Shown here piece after piece: positions 9,054 through 19,159 of a stretch of DNA of 64,000 nucleotides (position 1 is the first letter of the stretch; every line of letters starts with the position of its first letter). Source of the DNA: Trueperella bialowiezensis (GTDB taxonomy: Bacteria > Actinomycetota > Actinomycetes > Actinomycetales > Actinomycetaceae). The DNA lies in contig NZ_LR134476.1 of NCBI RefSeq assembly GCF_900637955.1, positions 558,001-622,000 of the forward strand. Reading direction: 5' to 3'. Made by a program: the position numbers and the translations under genes. The notes under the pieces were generated by a model, which was not told where the DNA came from, searched no databases, and saw only the letters and a program-made list of their open reading frames with translations.

Positions 9054-10336
9054 CGTAGGAATCCTTCATAGTGACGCTGCTGGAGCTGAGCGTCAACATC
9101 CTTGACGGTCTGCAAGCCAACGCCCACGAGAATAATAATCGACGTACCACCAAACGACATGGACTGAATACCCATAGCGTTGAACACGAGTTGCGGGATG
9201 AGCGCAATCGTCGCAAGGTACAGGGCACCCACCCAGTTGATCCGGTTGATGACGTACCTCAGGTAGTCAGCTGTTGGCTGCCCGGCGCGAATTCCGGGTA
9301 CGAAACCGCCGTAGCGTTTCATGTTGTCAGCAATTTCCTCAGGGTTGAACGTGATCGACGTGTAGAAGAACGCGAAGAACACGATGAGGAGGAAGTACGT
9401 GGCCAAATACCACGGAGAGCTTGCCACATAATTACGGGCCAGCCACTGCACCCAACCGGCGTTCTGATCACCAAACTGCATGATCATTTGTGGAAGAGCC
9501 AAGATCGAGGATGCGAAGATCACGGGGATCACGTTCGCCATGTTGATCTTGATCGGAATGTAGGTGGAGGTACCACCGTACGTGCGCCGGCCAATCACTC
9601 GCTTCGCATACTGCACTGGAATACGGCGCTGAGACTGTTCCACGAAGACGACGACGAGCGTGATCGCCAAGAACATTGCGAGCACGATGAGCAGACGGCT
9701 CAGACCGCCGTCCGACTGGTAGACGTTGACCAGCATGCTCGGGAACGACGCCGCAATACCGGTGAAGATCAGGAGCGACATGCCGTTGCCAATACCGCGC
9801 TCGGTGATCTGCTCGCCCAACCACATGACGAGCGCCGTGCCCGCAGTGATCGTACAAATAGCGATCAAGTACTTGCCTGGCGTGGCATTCGGGATTGGAT
9901 CAACCGTGCACAGCTGGAACAACAGGCTGTTCGCCGTCGTCACCATGACGGAGGCCTGCAAAATAGCCAAGAAAATGGTGAGGTAACGCGTGTACTCGGT
10001 GAGCTTGGCTTGACCAGTCTGGCCTTCCTTATGGAGCTCTTCAAAACGCGGAATAACCACCCTCATGAGCTGGACAATAATCGACGCCGTAATATACGGC
10101 ATGATTCCAAGCGCAAATACGGATAGCTGGAGGAGCGCTCCACCCGAGAACATGTTCATCATCGTCAGCAAGTTAGCTTCACCTTGCTGATCCAAACACA
10201 CCTTCACGTTCGAGTACGAAACGAACGGTGCAGGTAAAAAGGTACCCAGGCGATAGATCGCCATGATCAACATGGTGAACAGAAGCTTGCGTCTCAGATC
10301 CGGCGTCCGGAAAGCTGATACTAGTGCTCTAAACAA
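9050..10336 (-). CDS. secY: Protein translocase subunit SecY
   Basis: Channel subunit of the Sec translocon in the cytoplasmic membrane. 428 residues with ten predicted hydrophobic segments. Family landmarks are FSGGALLQLSVFALGIMPYITASIIVQLM (TM2 plug region), the TM5-6 region including GIGNGMSLLIFTGI, and the C-terminal FGGTSIIILVGVGLQTVKDVDAQL. It is the first gene of secY-adk-map. Unlike the classical spc operon it is separated from rplO by about 260 nt holding a terminator and a promoter, so it can be transcribed on its own. Confidence 0.98.
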   Translation of the reverse strand: MFRALVSAFRTPDLRRKLLFTMLIMAIYRLGTFLPAPFVSYSNVKVCLDQQGEANLLTMMNMFSGGALLQLSVFALGIMPYITASIIVQLMRVVIPRFEELHKEGQTGQAKLTEYTRYLTIFLAILQASVMVTTANSLLFQLCTVDPIPNATPGKYLIAICTITAGTALVMWLGEQITERGIGNGMSLLIFTGIAASFPSMLVNVYQSDGGLSRLLIVLAMFLAITLVVVFVEQSQRRIPVQYAKRVIGRRTYGGTSTYIPIKINMANVIPVIFASSILALPQMIMQFGDQNAGWVQWLARNYVASSPWYLATYFLLIVFFAFFYTSITFNPEEIADNMKRYGGFVPGIRAGQPTADYLRYVINRINWVGALYLATIALIPQLVFNAMGIQSMSFGGTSIIILVGVGLQTVKDVDAQLQQRHYEGFLR

Positions 10337-10386
10337 GACGTTCCTCCATTGCCGGCCCTCGTGGCCGTCCCGTGTGTGCTCGCAAG

Positions 10387-10411
10387 CGAGCTGTCACTAC
10401 CCAGCAGCTCG
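10387..10411 (-). other. Inverted repeat in the secY leader
   Basis: CGAGCTG and CAGCTCG are separated by 11 nt. A GTGCCG/CGGCAC stem follows closer to the promoter. Together they suggest a structured 5' leader of roughly 125 nt for secY-adk-map. No known leader family was recognised. Confidence 0.35.
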
Positions 10412-10471
10412 GTAACTACCAGGTATGTATCGTGCCGCACGGCACCTGCGGTGCGCATACGACACCGTTAC

Positions 10472-10499
10472 ACTATACCCCGATACTCGAGCATTCCAA
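10472..10499 (-). promoter_or_regulatory. Promoter of secY-adk-map
   Basis: -35 TTGGAA and -10 TATAGT with a 16-bp spacer, about 135 nt upstream of secY and just after the rplO terminator. Good match to a housekeeping sigma-factor promoter. Confidence 0.6.
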
Positions 10500-10543
10500 G
10501 CCTTCGATTGGTGCCATATATGCCACACAATCGCGAGAATCGG

Positions 10544-10585
10544 GAAAAATGAGGTCGGCTCCCATCTCAACGATGAGAGCCGACC
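10544..10585 (-). terminator. Intrinsic terminator after rplO
   Basis: Stem GGTCGGCTC/GAGCCGACC with inner pairing, followed on the minus strand by TCATTTTTC, 14 nt after the rplO stop. It ends the S10-spc transcript before secY. Confidence 0.75.
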
Positions 10586-10598
10586 ACCATACTAGAAA

Positions 10599-11087
10599 CT
10601 AGGCATCCCGCTTCGTCAGCGATCCGCCAGCCGCTTCAATCTTCTGCTGTGCCGAGCTCGACCAGGCGTCCACGGTCACGTTGACCTTGACGTTGATCTC
10701 GCCAGAACCAAGCACCTTAACCGGGCGGTTCTTACGCACCGCGCCCTTGGCAACCAGATCAGCAACGGTAACATCGCCGCCCTCTGGGAACAGCTCACCA
10801 AGAGCATCAAGGTTGACTACCTGGTAGTAGACCTTCGCAGGGTTCTTGAAACCACGCAGCTTCGGAAGGCGCATGTGCAACGGCATCTGCCCACCTTCGA
10901 AGCCCGGACGCACCGTGTTACGAGCACGGGTGCCCTTCGTGCCACGGCCGGCAGTCTTGCCGCCCTTGCCACCTTCGCCGCGTCCGACCCGCTTACGCGG
11001 CCTGTTCGAACCCGGAGCTGGGCGCAGGTCGTGGAGCTTGATCGGCCCCGCAGCCTGAGTCTCAGGCGTGTTTGTCGAATCAGCCAT
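10599..11087 (-). CDS. rplO: 50S ribosomal protein L15
   Basis: L15, a large-subunit assembly protein. The Gly/Arg-rich N-terminal arm ([25 protein letters not shown]) and the [19 protein letters not shown] motif identify the family. About 20 extra residues precede the usual HDLRPAPGS start ([18 protein letters not shown]); the ATG overlaps the rpmD stop (TAATG), which supports this longer N-terminus. 162 residues. Last gene of the spc block before the terminator. Confidence 0.97.
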   Translation of the reverse strand: MADSTNTPETQAAGPIKLHDLRPAPGSNRPRKRVGRGEGGKGGKTAGRGTKGTRARNTVRPGFEGGQMPLHMRLPKLRGFKNPAKVYYQVVNLDALGELFPEGGDVTVADLVAKGAVRKNRPVKVLGSGEINVKVNVTVDAWSSSAQQKIEAAGGSLTKRDA

Positions 11088-11263
11088 TAGTCGACCTCCT
11101 CCACTTCAACCAGATGCGCAACGGTACGAACCATGCCGCGCACGGCAGGGTTATCCGGCAACGTGACGGTCTGGTGAATCTTCTTCAAACCGAGCGAACG
11201 CATCGTCTCACGTTGGTTCTTCTTGGTGCCAATAAGGCCCTTTTTCTGAGTAATCTTCAGCAT
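11087..11263 (-). CDS. rpmD: 50S ribosomal protein L30
   Basis: Small 58-residue L30. Translation begins [20 protein letters not shown] and contains [23 protein letters not shown] before ending VEVEEVD, the usual L30 fold and length. Both ends overlap the neighbours by TAATG stop-start junctions (rpsE before it, rplO after), so the three genes are translationally coupled. Confidence 0.96.
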   Translation of the reverse strand: MLKITQKKGLIGTKKNQRETMRSLGLKKIHQTVTLPDNPAVRGMVRTVAHLVEVEEVD

Positions 11264-11952
11264 TACGCACCAACTCCTGCCGCGGCAGCTTCATTTTCTT
11301 CGCGCTGCGCTTCAAGTTCGGCGTCCTGCCGTTCCTTCTCTTCATGTTCGGCGCGGGCACGCAGCATCGCATGAGGTGCGACCTCGGTGAGCGGAAGACC
11401 GCGGCGTGCTGCCACTGCTTCCGGCTGCTCCAACTGCTTGAGCCCAGCAATCGTTGCGCGAACAATGTTGATCGCGTTCGACGAGCCCAGCGACTTGGTC
11501 AGGATGTCGTGAATACCTGCTGCCTCCATGACGGCACGAACCGGACCGCCGGCAATTACACCGGTACCGGGGGATGCCGGACGCAGAAGAACAACTCCTG
11601 CAGCATCCTCGCCCTGAACCAGGTGCGGGATCGTGGTGCCGATACGCGGAACCTTAAAGAAGTTCCGCTTCGCCTTTTCGGTGCCCTTGGCAATAGCGGC
11701 AGGAACTTCTTTAGCCTTGCCGTATCCCACGCCAACAGTGCCGTTGCCATCGCCGACCACGACGAGTGCCGTGAACGACATGTTGCGTCCGCCCTTGACG
11801 GTCTTAGCAACACGATTAATGGTCACGACACGCTCAATGTATGCGTTCCTGTCATCTTGACGACGATCGGAACGACGCTCATTGCGACGCCCATCGCGGC
11901 GGCGGTCTTCGCCGTCGCCCTCGGAGCGGCGTCCACGCTGCTCTGCAGCCAT
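11263..11952 (-). CDS. rpsE: 30S ribosomal protein S5
   Basis: S5, a decoding-fidelity protein near the mRNA entry site. After an Arg/Asp-rich extension of about 35 residues ([21 protein letters not shown] in part) comes the double-stranded-RNA-binding-like domain ([31 protein letters not shown]) and the C-terminal domain ([36 protein letters not shown]). A second Ala/Glu-rich extension follows residue 200. 229 residues against about 165 in E. coli. It lies between rplR and rpmD as expected. Confidence 0.97.
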   Translation of the reverse strand: MAAEQRGRRSEGDGEDRRRDGRRNERRSDRRQDDRNAYIERVVTINRVAKTVKGGRNMSFTALVVVGDGNGTVGVGYGKAKEVPAAIAKGTEKAKRNFFKVPRIGTTIPHLVQGEDAAGVVLLRPASPGTGVIAGGPVRAVMEAAGIHDILTKSLGSSNAINIVRATIAGLKQLEQPEAVAARRGLPLTEVAPHAMLRARAEHEEKERQDAELEAQREENEAAAAGVGA

Positions 11953-11974
11953 GTCTATATCCTCTCGTTCCAGA

Positions 11975-12334
11975 TCACAGGGTCAGGCCAGCTTCGCGGG
12001 CGCCGTCGGCAACCGCGGCCACTCGACCGTGATACTTGTTTCCAGCGCGGTCGAAAACGACGGCGGAAATGCCGGCATCAACCGCACGCTTACCAATTCG
12101 CAGACCAACTTCGTGAGCTGCAGCAACCTTCGAGTCGAATTCGGACGGGAAGTCCTTCTCCAGGCTCGACGCGTATGCGAGCGTCACACCTTTCGAATCG
12201 TCGATCACCTGGGCGATCATGTGGCGATTCGAACGGGAAACCGCGAGCCGCGGACGTTCGGGGGTGCCAGCAATACGCTTGCGTAGACGCTGGTGGCGGC
12301 GCTTGCGCGCTGCAAACTTTGCCTTGGTAGCCAT
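11975..12334 (-). CDS. rplR: 50S ribosomal protein L18
   Basis: L18, which binds 5S rRNA with L5 in the central protuberance. Hallmarks are [24 protein letters not shown] and the C-terminal [37 protein letters not shown]. 119 residues, a normal length. Its ATG overlaps the rplF stop by one base, and rpsE follows after 22 nt. Confidence 0.98.
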   Translation of the reverse strand: MATKAKFAARKRRHQRLRKRIAGTPERPRLAVSRSNRHMIAQVIDDSKGVTLAYASSLEKDFPSEFDSKVAAAHEVGLRIGKRAVDAGISAVVFDRAGNKYHGRVAAVADGAREAGLTL

Positions 12335-12870
12335 TACTTACCAGCCTTTCCAGCCTTACGGCGCACGTGTTCACCCGCGTACCGGATGCCCTTACCCTTG
12401 TAAGGTTCTGGCTTGCGGAGCTTTCGGATGCTTGCGGCGGTTTCGCCGACCTGCTGCTTGTCGATACCGGACACGGAGAACTTGGTGGGGCCATCGACCG
12501 CGAAGGTGATACCTTCCGGGGCTTTCACCGTGATCGTGTGCGAGTAGCCGAGCGAGAACTCGAGGTCCGTGCCCTTAGCCAGTACACGATATCCCGTGCC
12601 GTTAATTTCGAGGTCTTTCTTGTAACCCTCGGTGACGCCGACGATGTTGTTGTAGATCAGCGTGCGGGTCAGCCCGTGCAACGAACGCGACTCGCGTTCT
12701 TCGTTGGGGCGCTTGACCAGGATCTGTTCGCCGTCGAGTTCAACAGTGATCGGGCTTGGCACCGAGTGGCTCAGTTCGCCCTTCGGGCCCTTGACGACGA
12801 CGGTATCGCCGTCGATCTTGACCTCAACACCAGCCGGAATCGCAATCGGGAGCTTTCCAATACGAGACAT
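12334..12870 (-). CDS. rplF: 50S ribosomal protein L6
   Basis: L6, near the sarcin-ricin loop and the factor-binding site. It has the two duplicated L6 domains, starting [15 protein letters not shown] and carrying the C-terminal signature ([11 protein letters not shown] form, here [22 protein letters not shown]). 178 residues. Spc-operon order rpsH-rplF-rplR is kept. Confidence 0.98.
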   Translation of the reverse strand: MSRIGKLPIAIPAGVEVKIDGDTVVVKGPKGELSHSVPSPITVELDGEQILVKRPNEERESRSLHGLTRTLIYNNIVGVTEGYKKDLEINGTGYRVLAKGTDLEFSLGYSHTITVKAPEGITFAVDGPTKFSVSGIDKQQVGETAASIRKLRKPEPYKGKGIRYAGEHVRRKAGKAGK

Positions 12871-12888
12871 TGTTTAAACTCCTTTCGC

Positions 12889-13287
12889 TTACCAGACGTA
12901 GGCGAGGACTTCCCCACCTACACCCTTGTCCTTAGCTTCCTTATCGGTGAGCAGGCCCGACGACGTGGACAGAATAGCCACGCCAAGGCCGCCAAGCACC
13001 TGGGGAAGGTTGGTGGACTTTGCGTACACGCGAAGTCCCGGCTTCGAGATACGGCGCAAACCAGCGAGCGAACGCTCACGGTTCGGACCGTACTTCAGTT
13101 TGAGGGTAAGGGTCTTACCCACTTTCGCTTCTTCGACGTCGAATCCGTCGATGTATCCCTCACGCTTAAGGATGTCAGCAATGGATGCTTTCATCTTCGA
13201 GTACGGCATATCTACCGTCTCGTGAAACGCCGAGTTGGCGTTGCGCAGACGCGTGAGCATGTCTGCAATTGGGTCTGTCATAGACAT
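12889..13287 (-). CDS. rpsH: 30S ribosomal protein S8
   Basis: S8, a primary 16S rRNA-binding protein of the central domain and, in E. coli, the repressor of the spc operon. It begins [18 protein letters not shown] and contains [19 protein letters not shown], the [15 protein letters not shown] segment and the C-terminal [26 protein letters not shown]. 132 residues. A 55-nt gap separates it from rpsZ. Confidence 0.98.
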   Translation of the reverse strand: MSMTDPIADMLTRLRNANSAFHETVDMPYSKMKASIADILKREGYIDGFDVEEAKVGKTLTLKLKYGPNRERSLAGLRRISKPGLRVYAKSTNLPQVLGGLGVAILSTSSGLLTDKEAKDKGVGGEVLAYVW

Positions 13288-13342
13288 CGGGCCTCAGCCC
13301 TTCCTCGTCGTGGTTTCCTCCGCGGACCTTCGACGTAGTTTC

Positions 13343-13528
13343 TTACCAGCTTGCCTTCTTAACGCCTGGGAGTTCACCCGCAAGGGCCATCTCGCGCAGG
13401 CAGATTCGGCACAGGCCGAACTTGCGATATACGGAATGCGGACGACCGCAGCGCTGGCAGCGCGTGTATGCGCGCACCGCGTACTTCGGCTTGCGTGCCG
13501 CCTTTTGCTTCAGAGCAGTCTTTGCCAT
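13343..13528 (-). CDS. rpsZ: 30S ribosomal protein S14, zinc-binding type Z
   Basis: A 61-residue S14 of the zinc-binding class. The two Cys pairs CQRC and CRIC (residues 24-27 and 40-43 approximately) form the zinc ribbon; [23 protein letters not shown] is the family core. This short form is the one kept in the spc operon of Gram-positive bacteria, in contrast to the 89-101-residue zinc-free paralogue induced on zinc starvation. It lies 2 nt from rplE. Confidence 0.97.
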   Translation of the reverse strand: MAKTALKQKAARKPKYAVRAYTRCQRCGRPHSVYRKFGLCRICLREMALAGELPGVKKASW

Positions 13529-13530
13529 TG

Positions 13531-14079
13531 TCAGTTCTCCTTGAACGGGAAACCGAGATGCTTGAGCAGAGCTCGCCCCTCGTCGTCGGTCTTCGCAGTG
13601 GTGACCACGGTGATATCCATACCACGGACGCGATCCATCTTGTCCATGTCGATCTCGTGGAACACTGTTTGCTCGGTCAGGCCGAACGTGTAGTTGCCAT
13701 TGCCGTCAAACTGCTTCGGGCTCAGTCCGCGGAAATCGCGGATGCGCGGCAGGGCTGTCGACAGTAGGCGGTCGAGGAACTCCCACATGCGATCACCACG
13801 CAGCGTGACGTGGCAGCCGATCGGCTGGCCCTCGCGTAGCTTGAATTGGGCGATCGACTTGCGGGCCTTCGTCACCTGCGGCTTTTGGCCGGTGATTGCC
13901 GTGATATCAGCAATTGCGCCGTCGAGAATCTTCGAGTCGCGTGCGGCTTCGCCCACGCCCATGTTGACGACGATCTTGTCTAGACCACCGACGGTGTGCA
14001 CATTAGCGTGGTTGAATTCTTCGCGCAGCGCCGGGAGGATCTCCTCGCGGTACTTGATCTTCAGACGAGGCTGAGTCAC
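13531..14079 (-). CDS. rplE: 50S ribosomal protein L5
   Basis: L5 binds 5S rRNA and forms bridge B1b with S13. It has [60 protein letters not shown] and the C-terminal [27 protein letters not shown]. 182 residues, usual length. Its start overlaps the rplX stop by 4 nt. Confidence 0.98.
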   Translation of the reverse strand: MTQPRLKIKYREEILPALREEFNHANVHTVGGLDKIVVNMGVGEAARDSKILDGAIADITAITGQKPQVTKARKSIAQFKLREGQPIGCHVTLRGDRMWEFLDRLLSTALPRIRDFRGLSPKQFDGNGNYTFGLTEQTVFHEIDMDKMDRVRGMDITVVTTAKTDDEGRALLKHLGFPFKEN

Positions 14080-14420
14080 AGTTCGATCTCCTTCCCGCCA
14101 CGGCGACCAACACGTTCGCGCATGATCTTCTTACGGCCGTTGCGCTCCACTTCAACTTCCCGGAAGCCAACACGAACCGGCTTCTTATCCGGGCCCACGA
14201 GCATCACGTTGGACACGTGGATGGGGGCTTCAACGGTTTCAATTCCGCCGGTGACTGCGCCACGATCGGTGCGGCCTACACGGGTATGCTTCTTGACTCG
14301 CTGCACGCCTTCAACGATCACACGATCCTTGGCGGTGTCGACAGCCAGGACGCGGCCCTGCAGGCCCTTATCGCGGCCAGCAATGACCTGGACCAGGTCG
14401 CCTTTCTTAATCTTCGCCAT
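14076..14420 (-). CDS. rplX: 50S ribosomal protein L24
   Basis: L24, an assembly initiator near the exit tunnel. The KOW motif is at the N-terminus ([24 protein letters not shown]), followed by [15 protein letters not shown] and the [15 protein letters not shown] segment. 114 residues. It overlaps rplN by one base upstream and rplE by 4 nt downstream. Confidence 0.98.
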   Translation of the reverse strand: MAKIKKGDLVQVIAGRDKGLQGRVLAVDTAKDRVIVEGVQRVKKHTRVGRTDRGAVTGGIETVEAPIHVSNVMLVGPDKKPVRVGFREVEVERNGRKKIMRERVGRRGGKEIEL

Positions 14421-14788
14421 TAGATCACCTCCGGTGCGAGCGAAACGATACGCATGAACTGCTTGTCGCGTAGTTCACGAGCAACGGGCCCGAAAATACG
14501 GGTACCGCGCGGCTCGCTATCGTTCTTCAGAATGACAGCTGCGTTTTCATCAAACTTGATGTACGAGCCGTCAGGACGGCGCGTACTCTTCTTTGCGCGG
14601 ACGATGACTGCCTTAACAACATCGCCCTTCTTTACACTTCCGCCAGGGCTTGCGTCCTTGACGGTGGCGACGATGACGTCGCCAATTCCGGCGTAGCGCC
14701 GGCCTGAACCGCCGAGCACGGAAATGCACAAGATTTCCTTGGCACCCGTGTTGTCGGCGACTTTAAGCCGCGACTCCTGCTGGATCAT
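14420..14788 (-). CDS. rplN: 50S ribosomal protein L14
   Basis: L14, a beta-barrel protein at the subunit interface; also the docking site of ribosome silencing factor in bacteria. [28 protein letters not shown] and the [34 protein letters not shown] block are close to consensus. 122 residues. The gap of 86 nt to rpsQ is the largest inside this part of the operon. Confidence 0.98.
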   Translation of the reverse strand: MIQQESRLKVADNTGAKEILCISVLGGSGRRYAGIGDVIVATVKDASPGGSVKKGDVVKAVIVRAKKSTRRPDGSYIKFDENAAVILKNDSEPRGTRIFGPVARELRDKQFMRIVSLAPEVI

Positions 14789-14874
14789 TTACATATCTCC
14801 TGTCGTCGTGCCGGTTCTCATTGCTGAGCCTTGCCGAACGGATGGGTTGTCTTCCTCGGGGCGTACCCCAAGAA

Positions 14875-15162
14875 TCACTTGGCCTTCTCGATTACCTCGA
14901 CCACGCGGAAATGCTTGGTCGCGGAAAGCGGTCGGGTTTCCATGATGCGAACGAGATCGCCAACGCGAACCTCGTTAGTTTCGTCGTGAGCCTTGAACCG
15001 CTTGCTGCGGGTCATCACCTTACCGTACAGGCCGTGCTTGCGGCGGTCTTCGACCTCAACCACGACGGTCTTGTCCATTTTGTCACTGACGACGTAGCCG
15101 GTGCGAACCTTGCGGTTTCCACGCTTGGGGGCCTCCGGCGTCGTCTTCGTTTCCTCGCTCAT
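14875..15162 (-). CDS. rpsQ: 30S ribosomal protein S17
   Basis: S17, an OB-fold primary binding protein of 16S rRNA. The chosen start is the ATG giving [18 protein letters not shown], placed 8 nt after a TGAGG site; a GTG four codons earlier overlaps rpmC but lacks a site. The core [45 protein letters not shown] is typical. 95 residues including a short charged N-terminal extension. Confidence 0.96.
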   Translation of the reverse strand: MSEETKTTPEAPKRGNRKVRTGYVVSDKMDKTVVVEVEDRRKHGLYGKVMTRSKRFKAHDETNEVRVGDLVRIMETRPLSATKHFRVVEVIEKAK

Positions 15163-15170
15163 TAGCGACC

Positions 15171-15404
15171 TCACTTCTTCTTAGCCGTCGGGGCGGTACG
15201 GATTCCGAGTTCACGTTCCCGTGCCACGGTGTAGATGCGTGCAATGTTGCGCCGCACCTCTTTGAGCCTGCCGGAATCTTCCAGACGATGGGTCACAGCG
15301 GAGAAGCGAAGGTTGAACAGTTCTTCCTTCGACTCCTTCAGGAGCTCTGCCAGCTCGGCATCGGTGAGCTTATCCAGCTCGTCGGCGGTCATGCCCTTAG
15401 CCAT
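15171..15404 (-). CDS. rpmC: 50S ribosomal protein L29
   Basis: L29, a two-helix protein at the tunnel exit that helps bind SRP and trigger factor. It contains the family pattern [44 protein letters not shown]. 77 residues, with a C-terminal Thr/Ala/Lys tail slightly longer than in E. coli. Its ATG overlaps the rplP stop by one base. Confidence 0.97.
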   Translation of the reverse strand: MAKGMTADELDKLTDAELAELLKESKEELFNLRFSAVTHRLEDSGRLKEVRRNIARIYTVARERELGIRTAPTAKKK

Positions 15405-15820
15405 TATTCACCATCCTCACGGGAGATAAAACGTGTCTTCATCGGGAGCTTGTGCTGGGCGCGGGAAAGCGCCTCACGGGCCAGCCCCTCGTCGACGCCG
15501 GCCAGTTCGAACAGAACTCGGCCAGGCTTAACATTTGCGACCCACCATTCGACCGAGCCCTTACCGGACCCCATACGGGTTTCGGCAGGCTTCTTCGTGA
15601 GCGGACGGTCCGGGAAAATGTTGATCCAGACCTTGCCACCACGCTTGACGTGGCGGGTCATTGCGATACGTGCAGCTTCAATCTGGCGGTTGGTAACGTA
15701 GGCCGGCTCAAGAGCCTGGATACCGTACTCACCGAAAGCCAGGTTGTTGCCGCCCTTGGACATGCCCTTACGGTTTGGGCGATGCTGTTTGCGGTGCTTT
15801 GTCCGGCGGGGAATGAGCAT
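15404..15820 (-). CDS. rplP: 50S ribosomal protein L16
   Basis: L16 positions the A- and P-site tRNA elbows near the peptidyl-transferase centre. It starts [15 protein letters not shown] and includes [37 protein letters not shown] and [27 protein letters not shown]. 138 residues, the standard length. It follows rpsC by 2 nt. Confidence 0.98.
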   Translation of the reverse strand: MLIPRRTKHRKQHRPNRKGMSKGGNNLAFGEYGIQALEPAYVTNRQIEAARIAMTRHVKRGGKVWINIFPDRPLTKKPAETRMGSGKGSVEWWVANVKPGRVLFELAGVDEGLAREALSRAQHKLPMKTRFISREDGE

Positions 15821-15822
15821 GC

Positions 15823-16662
15823 TCAGGCCTCCGTTTCCTGGGTAGCTGGCGCAGCCGGTTCAGCCTGTGCGGCCGGGGCGGCTGGCGCCTGGGTTGCGGC
15901 CTGCTTGGCCTGCTGATTCTGACGTCCACGGCGGTCACCACCGCGACCACCGCGACCACGGCGTTCGCCGCCACGGCCACCGCGACCACGCGGAGCTTCG
16001 GTCAGCGAACGGTAGTATTCGGCGTCGGTGATGTCTCCACGGTAGATCCACACCTTGACGCCAAGACGGCCGAACGTGGTGCGGGCCTCGTAGAAGCCGT
16101 AGTCAATGTTTGCACGAAGGGTGTGCAGCGGCACGCGGCCCTCGTGGTAGAACTCGGAACGCGACATTTCTGCGCCACCGAGGCGGCCAGAGACCTGCAC
16201 GCGAATACCCTTGGCGCCTGCGCGCTGCGCGGACTGGATGCCCTTACGCATGGCGCGGCGGAAAGACACACGCGAAGCAAGCTGCTCGGCGATACCCTGG
16301 GCAACAAGCTGGGCGTCAGCTTCAGGATTCTGCACGTTGAGCACGTTGAGCTGAATGGCCTTGCCCGTCAGCTTCTCCAGATCCTGGCGGACACGATCGG
16401 CTTCCACGCCACGCCGCCCGATAACGATGCCCGGACGGGCCGTGTAGATGTCGACGATCACGCGTTCGCTGCTGCGCTCAATGTTCACCCGGGAGATGCC
16501 GGCGCGTTCAAGATTCTTGCGCAGCATGTCACGGATCTTGATGTCTTCACCGATGTAATCGGCGTAGGTCTGACCCTTCTTGGTGGAATCCGTGAACCAC
16601 TTGGACCGGTGTTCGGTGGTGATTCCCAGACGGAACCCAATCGGGTTAACTTTCTGTCCCAT
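15823..16662 (-). CDS. rpsC: 30S ribosomal protein S3 with basic and Ala/Gln-rich tail
   Basis: S3 of the small-subunit head, part of the mRNA entry helicase. [23 protein letters not shown], the KH domain around [22 protein letters not shown] (about 75-110) and the C-terminal domain to about residue 218 are standard. From there runs an RGGRGG/RRGRGG tract and then a QAAP-rich acidic end, about 60 residues beyond E. coli S3 (233). RGG tails on S3 are common in Actinobacteria and probably bind RNA nonspecifically (inference). Confidence 0.97.
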   Translation of the reverse strand: MGQKVNPIGFRLGITTEHRSKWFTDSTKKGQTYADYIGEDIKIRDMLRKNLERAGISRVNIERSSERVIVDIYTARPGIVIGRRGVEADRVRQDLEKLTGKAIQLNVLNVQNPEADAQLVAQGIAEQLASRVSFRRAMRKGIQSAQRAGAKGIRVQVSGRLGGAEMSRSEFYHEGRVPLHTLRANIDYGFYEARTTFGRLGVKVWIYRGDITDAEYYRSLTEAPRGRGGRGGERRGRGGRGGDRRGRQNQQAKQAATQAPAAPAAQAEPAAPATQETEA

Positions 16663-16664
16663 TC

Positions 16665-17021
16665 TTAGGCTCCCTTTCCGTTTCCAACGATCACGGTGAT
16701 GTGGCTCGTACGCTTGAGGATCCGGTTCGCGCGCCCCTGGGCTCGCGGACGGATACGCTTCATCGTTGGGCCTTCATCAACGTAGGTTTCAACGATCTTC
16801 AGTTCGCCCTCGTCAAAACGTTCACCGGCCTGCTCACTTGTGTAGCGAGCATTCGCGATAGCGCTTTGAACGATCTTGCGAATATCCCTGGCGGCCGCCT
16901 GCGGTGCAAACTCAAGCAAGTCCAGGGCATCGGATGCATTCATTCCACGGATCTCGTTGATCACGCGGCGTGCCTTCATGGGCGTGACGCGGACGTAGCG
17001 CGCCTGTGCCTTGGCTTCCAT
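16665..17021 (-). CDS. rplV: 50S ribosomal protein L22
   Basis: L22 lines the polypeptide exit tunnel; its beta-hairpin tip is a macrolide-resistance hot spot. It has [21 protein letters not shown] at the N-terminus and the hairpin [35 protein letters not shown], with no insertion or deletion apparent. 118 residues. Two nucleotides separate it from rpsC. Confidence 0.98.
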   Translation of the reverse strand: MEAKAQARYVRVTPMKARRVINEIRGMNASDALDLLEFAPQAAARDIRKIVQSAIANARYTSEQAGERFDEGELKIVETYVDEGPTMKRIRPRAQGRANRILKRTSHITVIVGNGKGA

Positions 17022-17039
17022 TTTCCTGCCTCTCCTGCC

Positions 17040-17321
17040 TTACCGGCGACGACCCTTGCGATCGTCCTTATCGTGACCCTTAAAGGTACGAGTCGGAGCG
17101 AATTCGCCGAGCTTGTGGCCAACCATCGATTCGGTGACGAACACCGGCACGTGCTTGCGTCCGTCGTGGACTGCGAATGTGTGACCGAGGAAGTCCGGGG
17201 TGATAACCGACCGGCGCGACCAGGTCTTGATGACGTTCTTCGTGCCCTTCTCGTTCTGCTCATCGACCTTCTTCTGAAGGTGATCGTCAACGAAAGGACC
17301 CTTCTTCAAACTACGTGGCAT
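17040..17321 (-). CDS. rpsS: 30S ribosomal protein S19
   Basis: S19 pairs with S13 in the 30S head. It begins [19 protein letters not shown] and contains [51 protein letters not shown], essentially family consensus. 93 residues. It lies 15 nt from rplB and 18 nt from rplV. Confidence 0.98.
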   Translation of the reverse strand: MPRSLKKGPFVDDHLQKKVDEQNEKGTKNVIKTWSRRSVITPDFLGHTFAVHDGRKHVPVFVTESMVGHKLGEFAPTRTFKGHDKDDRKGRRR

Positions 17322-17336
17322 AGCGAACTACTCCTA

Positions 17337-18173
17337 TCAGTGCTTCTTGCCAGTCTTGCGACGGCGCACAATGAGCTTGTCGCTGGGCTTGTTTGGATGA
17401 CGGGTACGCTTTTCCTTCTGACCCCACGGGGAGACAGGGTGACGTCCGCCGGACGTCTTGCCCTCGCCACCGCCGTGCGGGTGGTCGAACGGGTTCATGA
17501 CAACACCGCGGACTGTTGGGCGGACGCCCTTCCAGCGCTTACGGCCTGCCTTACCCCAGTTGATGTTGATCTGTTCGGCGTTGCCGACCTCGCCAATGGT
17601 GGCGCGGCAGCGTGCGTCAACGTTGCGGATTTCACCGGAGGGCATCTTCAGCTGTGCGAGCTTGCCTTCTTTAGCAACAAGCTGCACGGAGGCACCTGCG
17701 GAGCGAGCAATCTTGGCGCCACCGCCCGGACGCAGTTCAACCGCGTGGATGACGGTACCGACCGGAATGTTGCGCAGCGGAAGGTTGTTGCCCGGCTTGA
17801 TGTCAGCAGATGGTCCGTTTTCCAGGATCGTGCCCTGCTTGACGTTTTCCGGTGCGAGAATGTAGCGCTTCTCCCCGTCCGCGTAGTGCAGCAGTGCGAT
17901 GCGAGCGGTACGGTTCGGATCGTATTCGATGTGCGCAACCTTGGCTGGCACGCCGTCCTTGTCGTGACGACGGAAGTCAATCACGCGGTAGCGGCGCTTG
18001 TGGCCACCACCAATGTGACGGGTGGTGATACGGCCGTTGTTGTTACGGCCGCCTGTCTTAGGCAACGGGCGCAGCAGCGACTTTTCCGGCGTAGATCGGG
18101 TGATCTCGACGAAGTCGGCTACGCTCGAACCGCGACGACCCGGGGTCGTCGGCTTGTACTTGCGAATTCCCAT
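17337..18173 (-). CDS. rplB: 50S ribosomal protein L2
   Basis: L2 is needed for subunit joining and peptidyl transfer. It opens [21 protein letters not shown] and carries the OB and SH3-like domains. The conserved [29 protein letters not shown] segment contains the essential histidine. 278 residues, the normal length. It follows rplW by 30 nt. Confidence 0.98.
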   Translation of the reverse strand: MGIRKYKPTTPGRRGSSVADFVEITRSTPEKSLLRPLPKTGGRNNNGRITTRHIGGGHKRRYRVIDFRRHDKDGVPAKVAHIEYDPNRTARIALLHYADGEKRYILAPENVKQGTILENGPSADIKPGNNLPLRNIPVGTVIHAVELRPGGGAKIARSAGASVQLVAKEGKLAQLKMPSGEIRNVDARCRATIGEVGNAEQININWGKAGRKRWKGVRPTVRGVVMNPFDHPHGGGEGKTSGGRHPVSPWGQKEKRTRHPNKPSDKLIVRRRKTGKKH

Positions 18174-18203
18174 GAGTTCTTATTCCTCAATCTTTGCGTC
18201 GGA

Positions 18204-18515
18204 CTAGCCGACGATGTCGCCGTAGATGTCGATGTGGCCTTCACGCAAGGTAACGATCGCGCGCTTGGTGTTCTTGCGCCGACCAAGGCCGTCGCGGGTG
18301 CGGCGAGTCTTACCCTTGCGGTTCTGAGTGTTGACGGATTCCACCTTGACGCCAAAGATCTTTTCGATGGCGATCTTGATTTCCGTCTTGTTCGCGGAGG
18401 GGTGCACGATGAACGTGTACTTGCCCTCATCTTCGAGACGAGCTGCCTTTTCGGAGGCGACCGGCTCGAGGATTACGTCGCGAGGATCCTTGTTGTGAAA
18501 GATTGGGTCTGTCAC
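18204..18515 (-). CDS. rplW: 50S ribosomal protein L23
   Basis: L23 sits at the tunnel exit and binds trigger factor and SRP. The best start is a GTG ([15 protein letters not shown]) that overlaps the rplD stop by 4 nt (GTGA) and follows an AAGGAG at good spacing; an in-frame ATG eight codons earlier would lie inside rplD. Core: [45 protein letters not shown]. 103 residues. Confidence 0.95.
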   Translation of the reverse strand: MTDPIFHNKDPRDVILEPVASEKAARLEDEGKYTFIVHPSANKTEIKIAIEKIFGVKVESVNTQNRKGKTRRTRDGLGRRKNTKRAIVTLREGHIDIYGDIVG

Positions 18516-19156
18516 TTCGTCTCCTTCTTCGCGGTCCATGCCTCGTAGGCAGCTTCGGTGAACACGACGTCGTCAGACGCGAGGACGTCGTAAGCGTTCA
18601 GCTGATCGAAGTAAATAATGTGTGCTTCCTGTGCGTTGCGCAGGGACAGGATCGACATCTCGTCGCTGCGATCAACGACGACGAGCGCCTTCGTACGCCC
18701 TTCCGTCACGTCGAGCAGAAGCTTGAGCGCGGTCTTGGTGGACGGCTTGTCGCCTTCAACAAAACCCTTGACGATGTGGATGCGGCCGTGTGCGGCGCGA
18801 TCCGACAGCGACTGTACGAGTGCAGCCTTGATCATCTTCTTGGGCGTGCGCTGCGAGTAGTCGCGCGGCTGCGGGCCATGAACGACACCGCCACCTACCC
18901 ACTGGGGCGCGCGGATTGAGCCCTGGCGCGCGCGGCCGGTACCCTTCTGACGCCACGGCTTGATGCCGCCACCGCGGACTTCGCCGCGGGTCTTCGTCTT
19001 GTGCGTGCCCGCACGGCGTGCGGCGAGCTGCGCGTTCACAACCTGGTGCAAGAGCGCGATGTTGGCCTTCTCGACGCCGAACACGGACTCGTCGAGAGTC
19101 ACGTCGCCAGCCTTCTTGCCAGAGTAATCGATAACGTCAACCTTCAGGTTTGCCAT
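18512..19156 (-). CDS. rplD: 50S ribosomal protein L4
   Basis: L4 has a globular domain and a long loop that lines the exit tunnel beside L22; in E. coli it also represses the S10 operon. The tunnel loop is recognisable as [44 protein letters not shown]. 214 residues. It lies between rplC and rplW, overlapping rplW by 4 nt. Confidence 0.98.
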   Translation of the reverse strand: MANLKVDVIDYSGKKAGDVTLDESVFGVEKANIALLHQVVNAQLAARRAGTHKTKTRGEVRGGGIKPWRQKGTGRARQGSIRAPQWVGGGVVHGPQPRDYSQRTPKKMIKAALVQSLSDRAAHGRIHIVKGFVEGDKPSTKTALKLLLDVTEGRTKALVVVDRSDEMSILSLRNAQEAHIIYFDQLNAYDVLASDDVVFTEAAYEAWTAKKETK

Positions 19157-19159
19157 TGC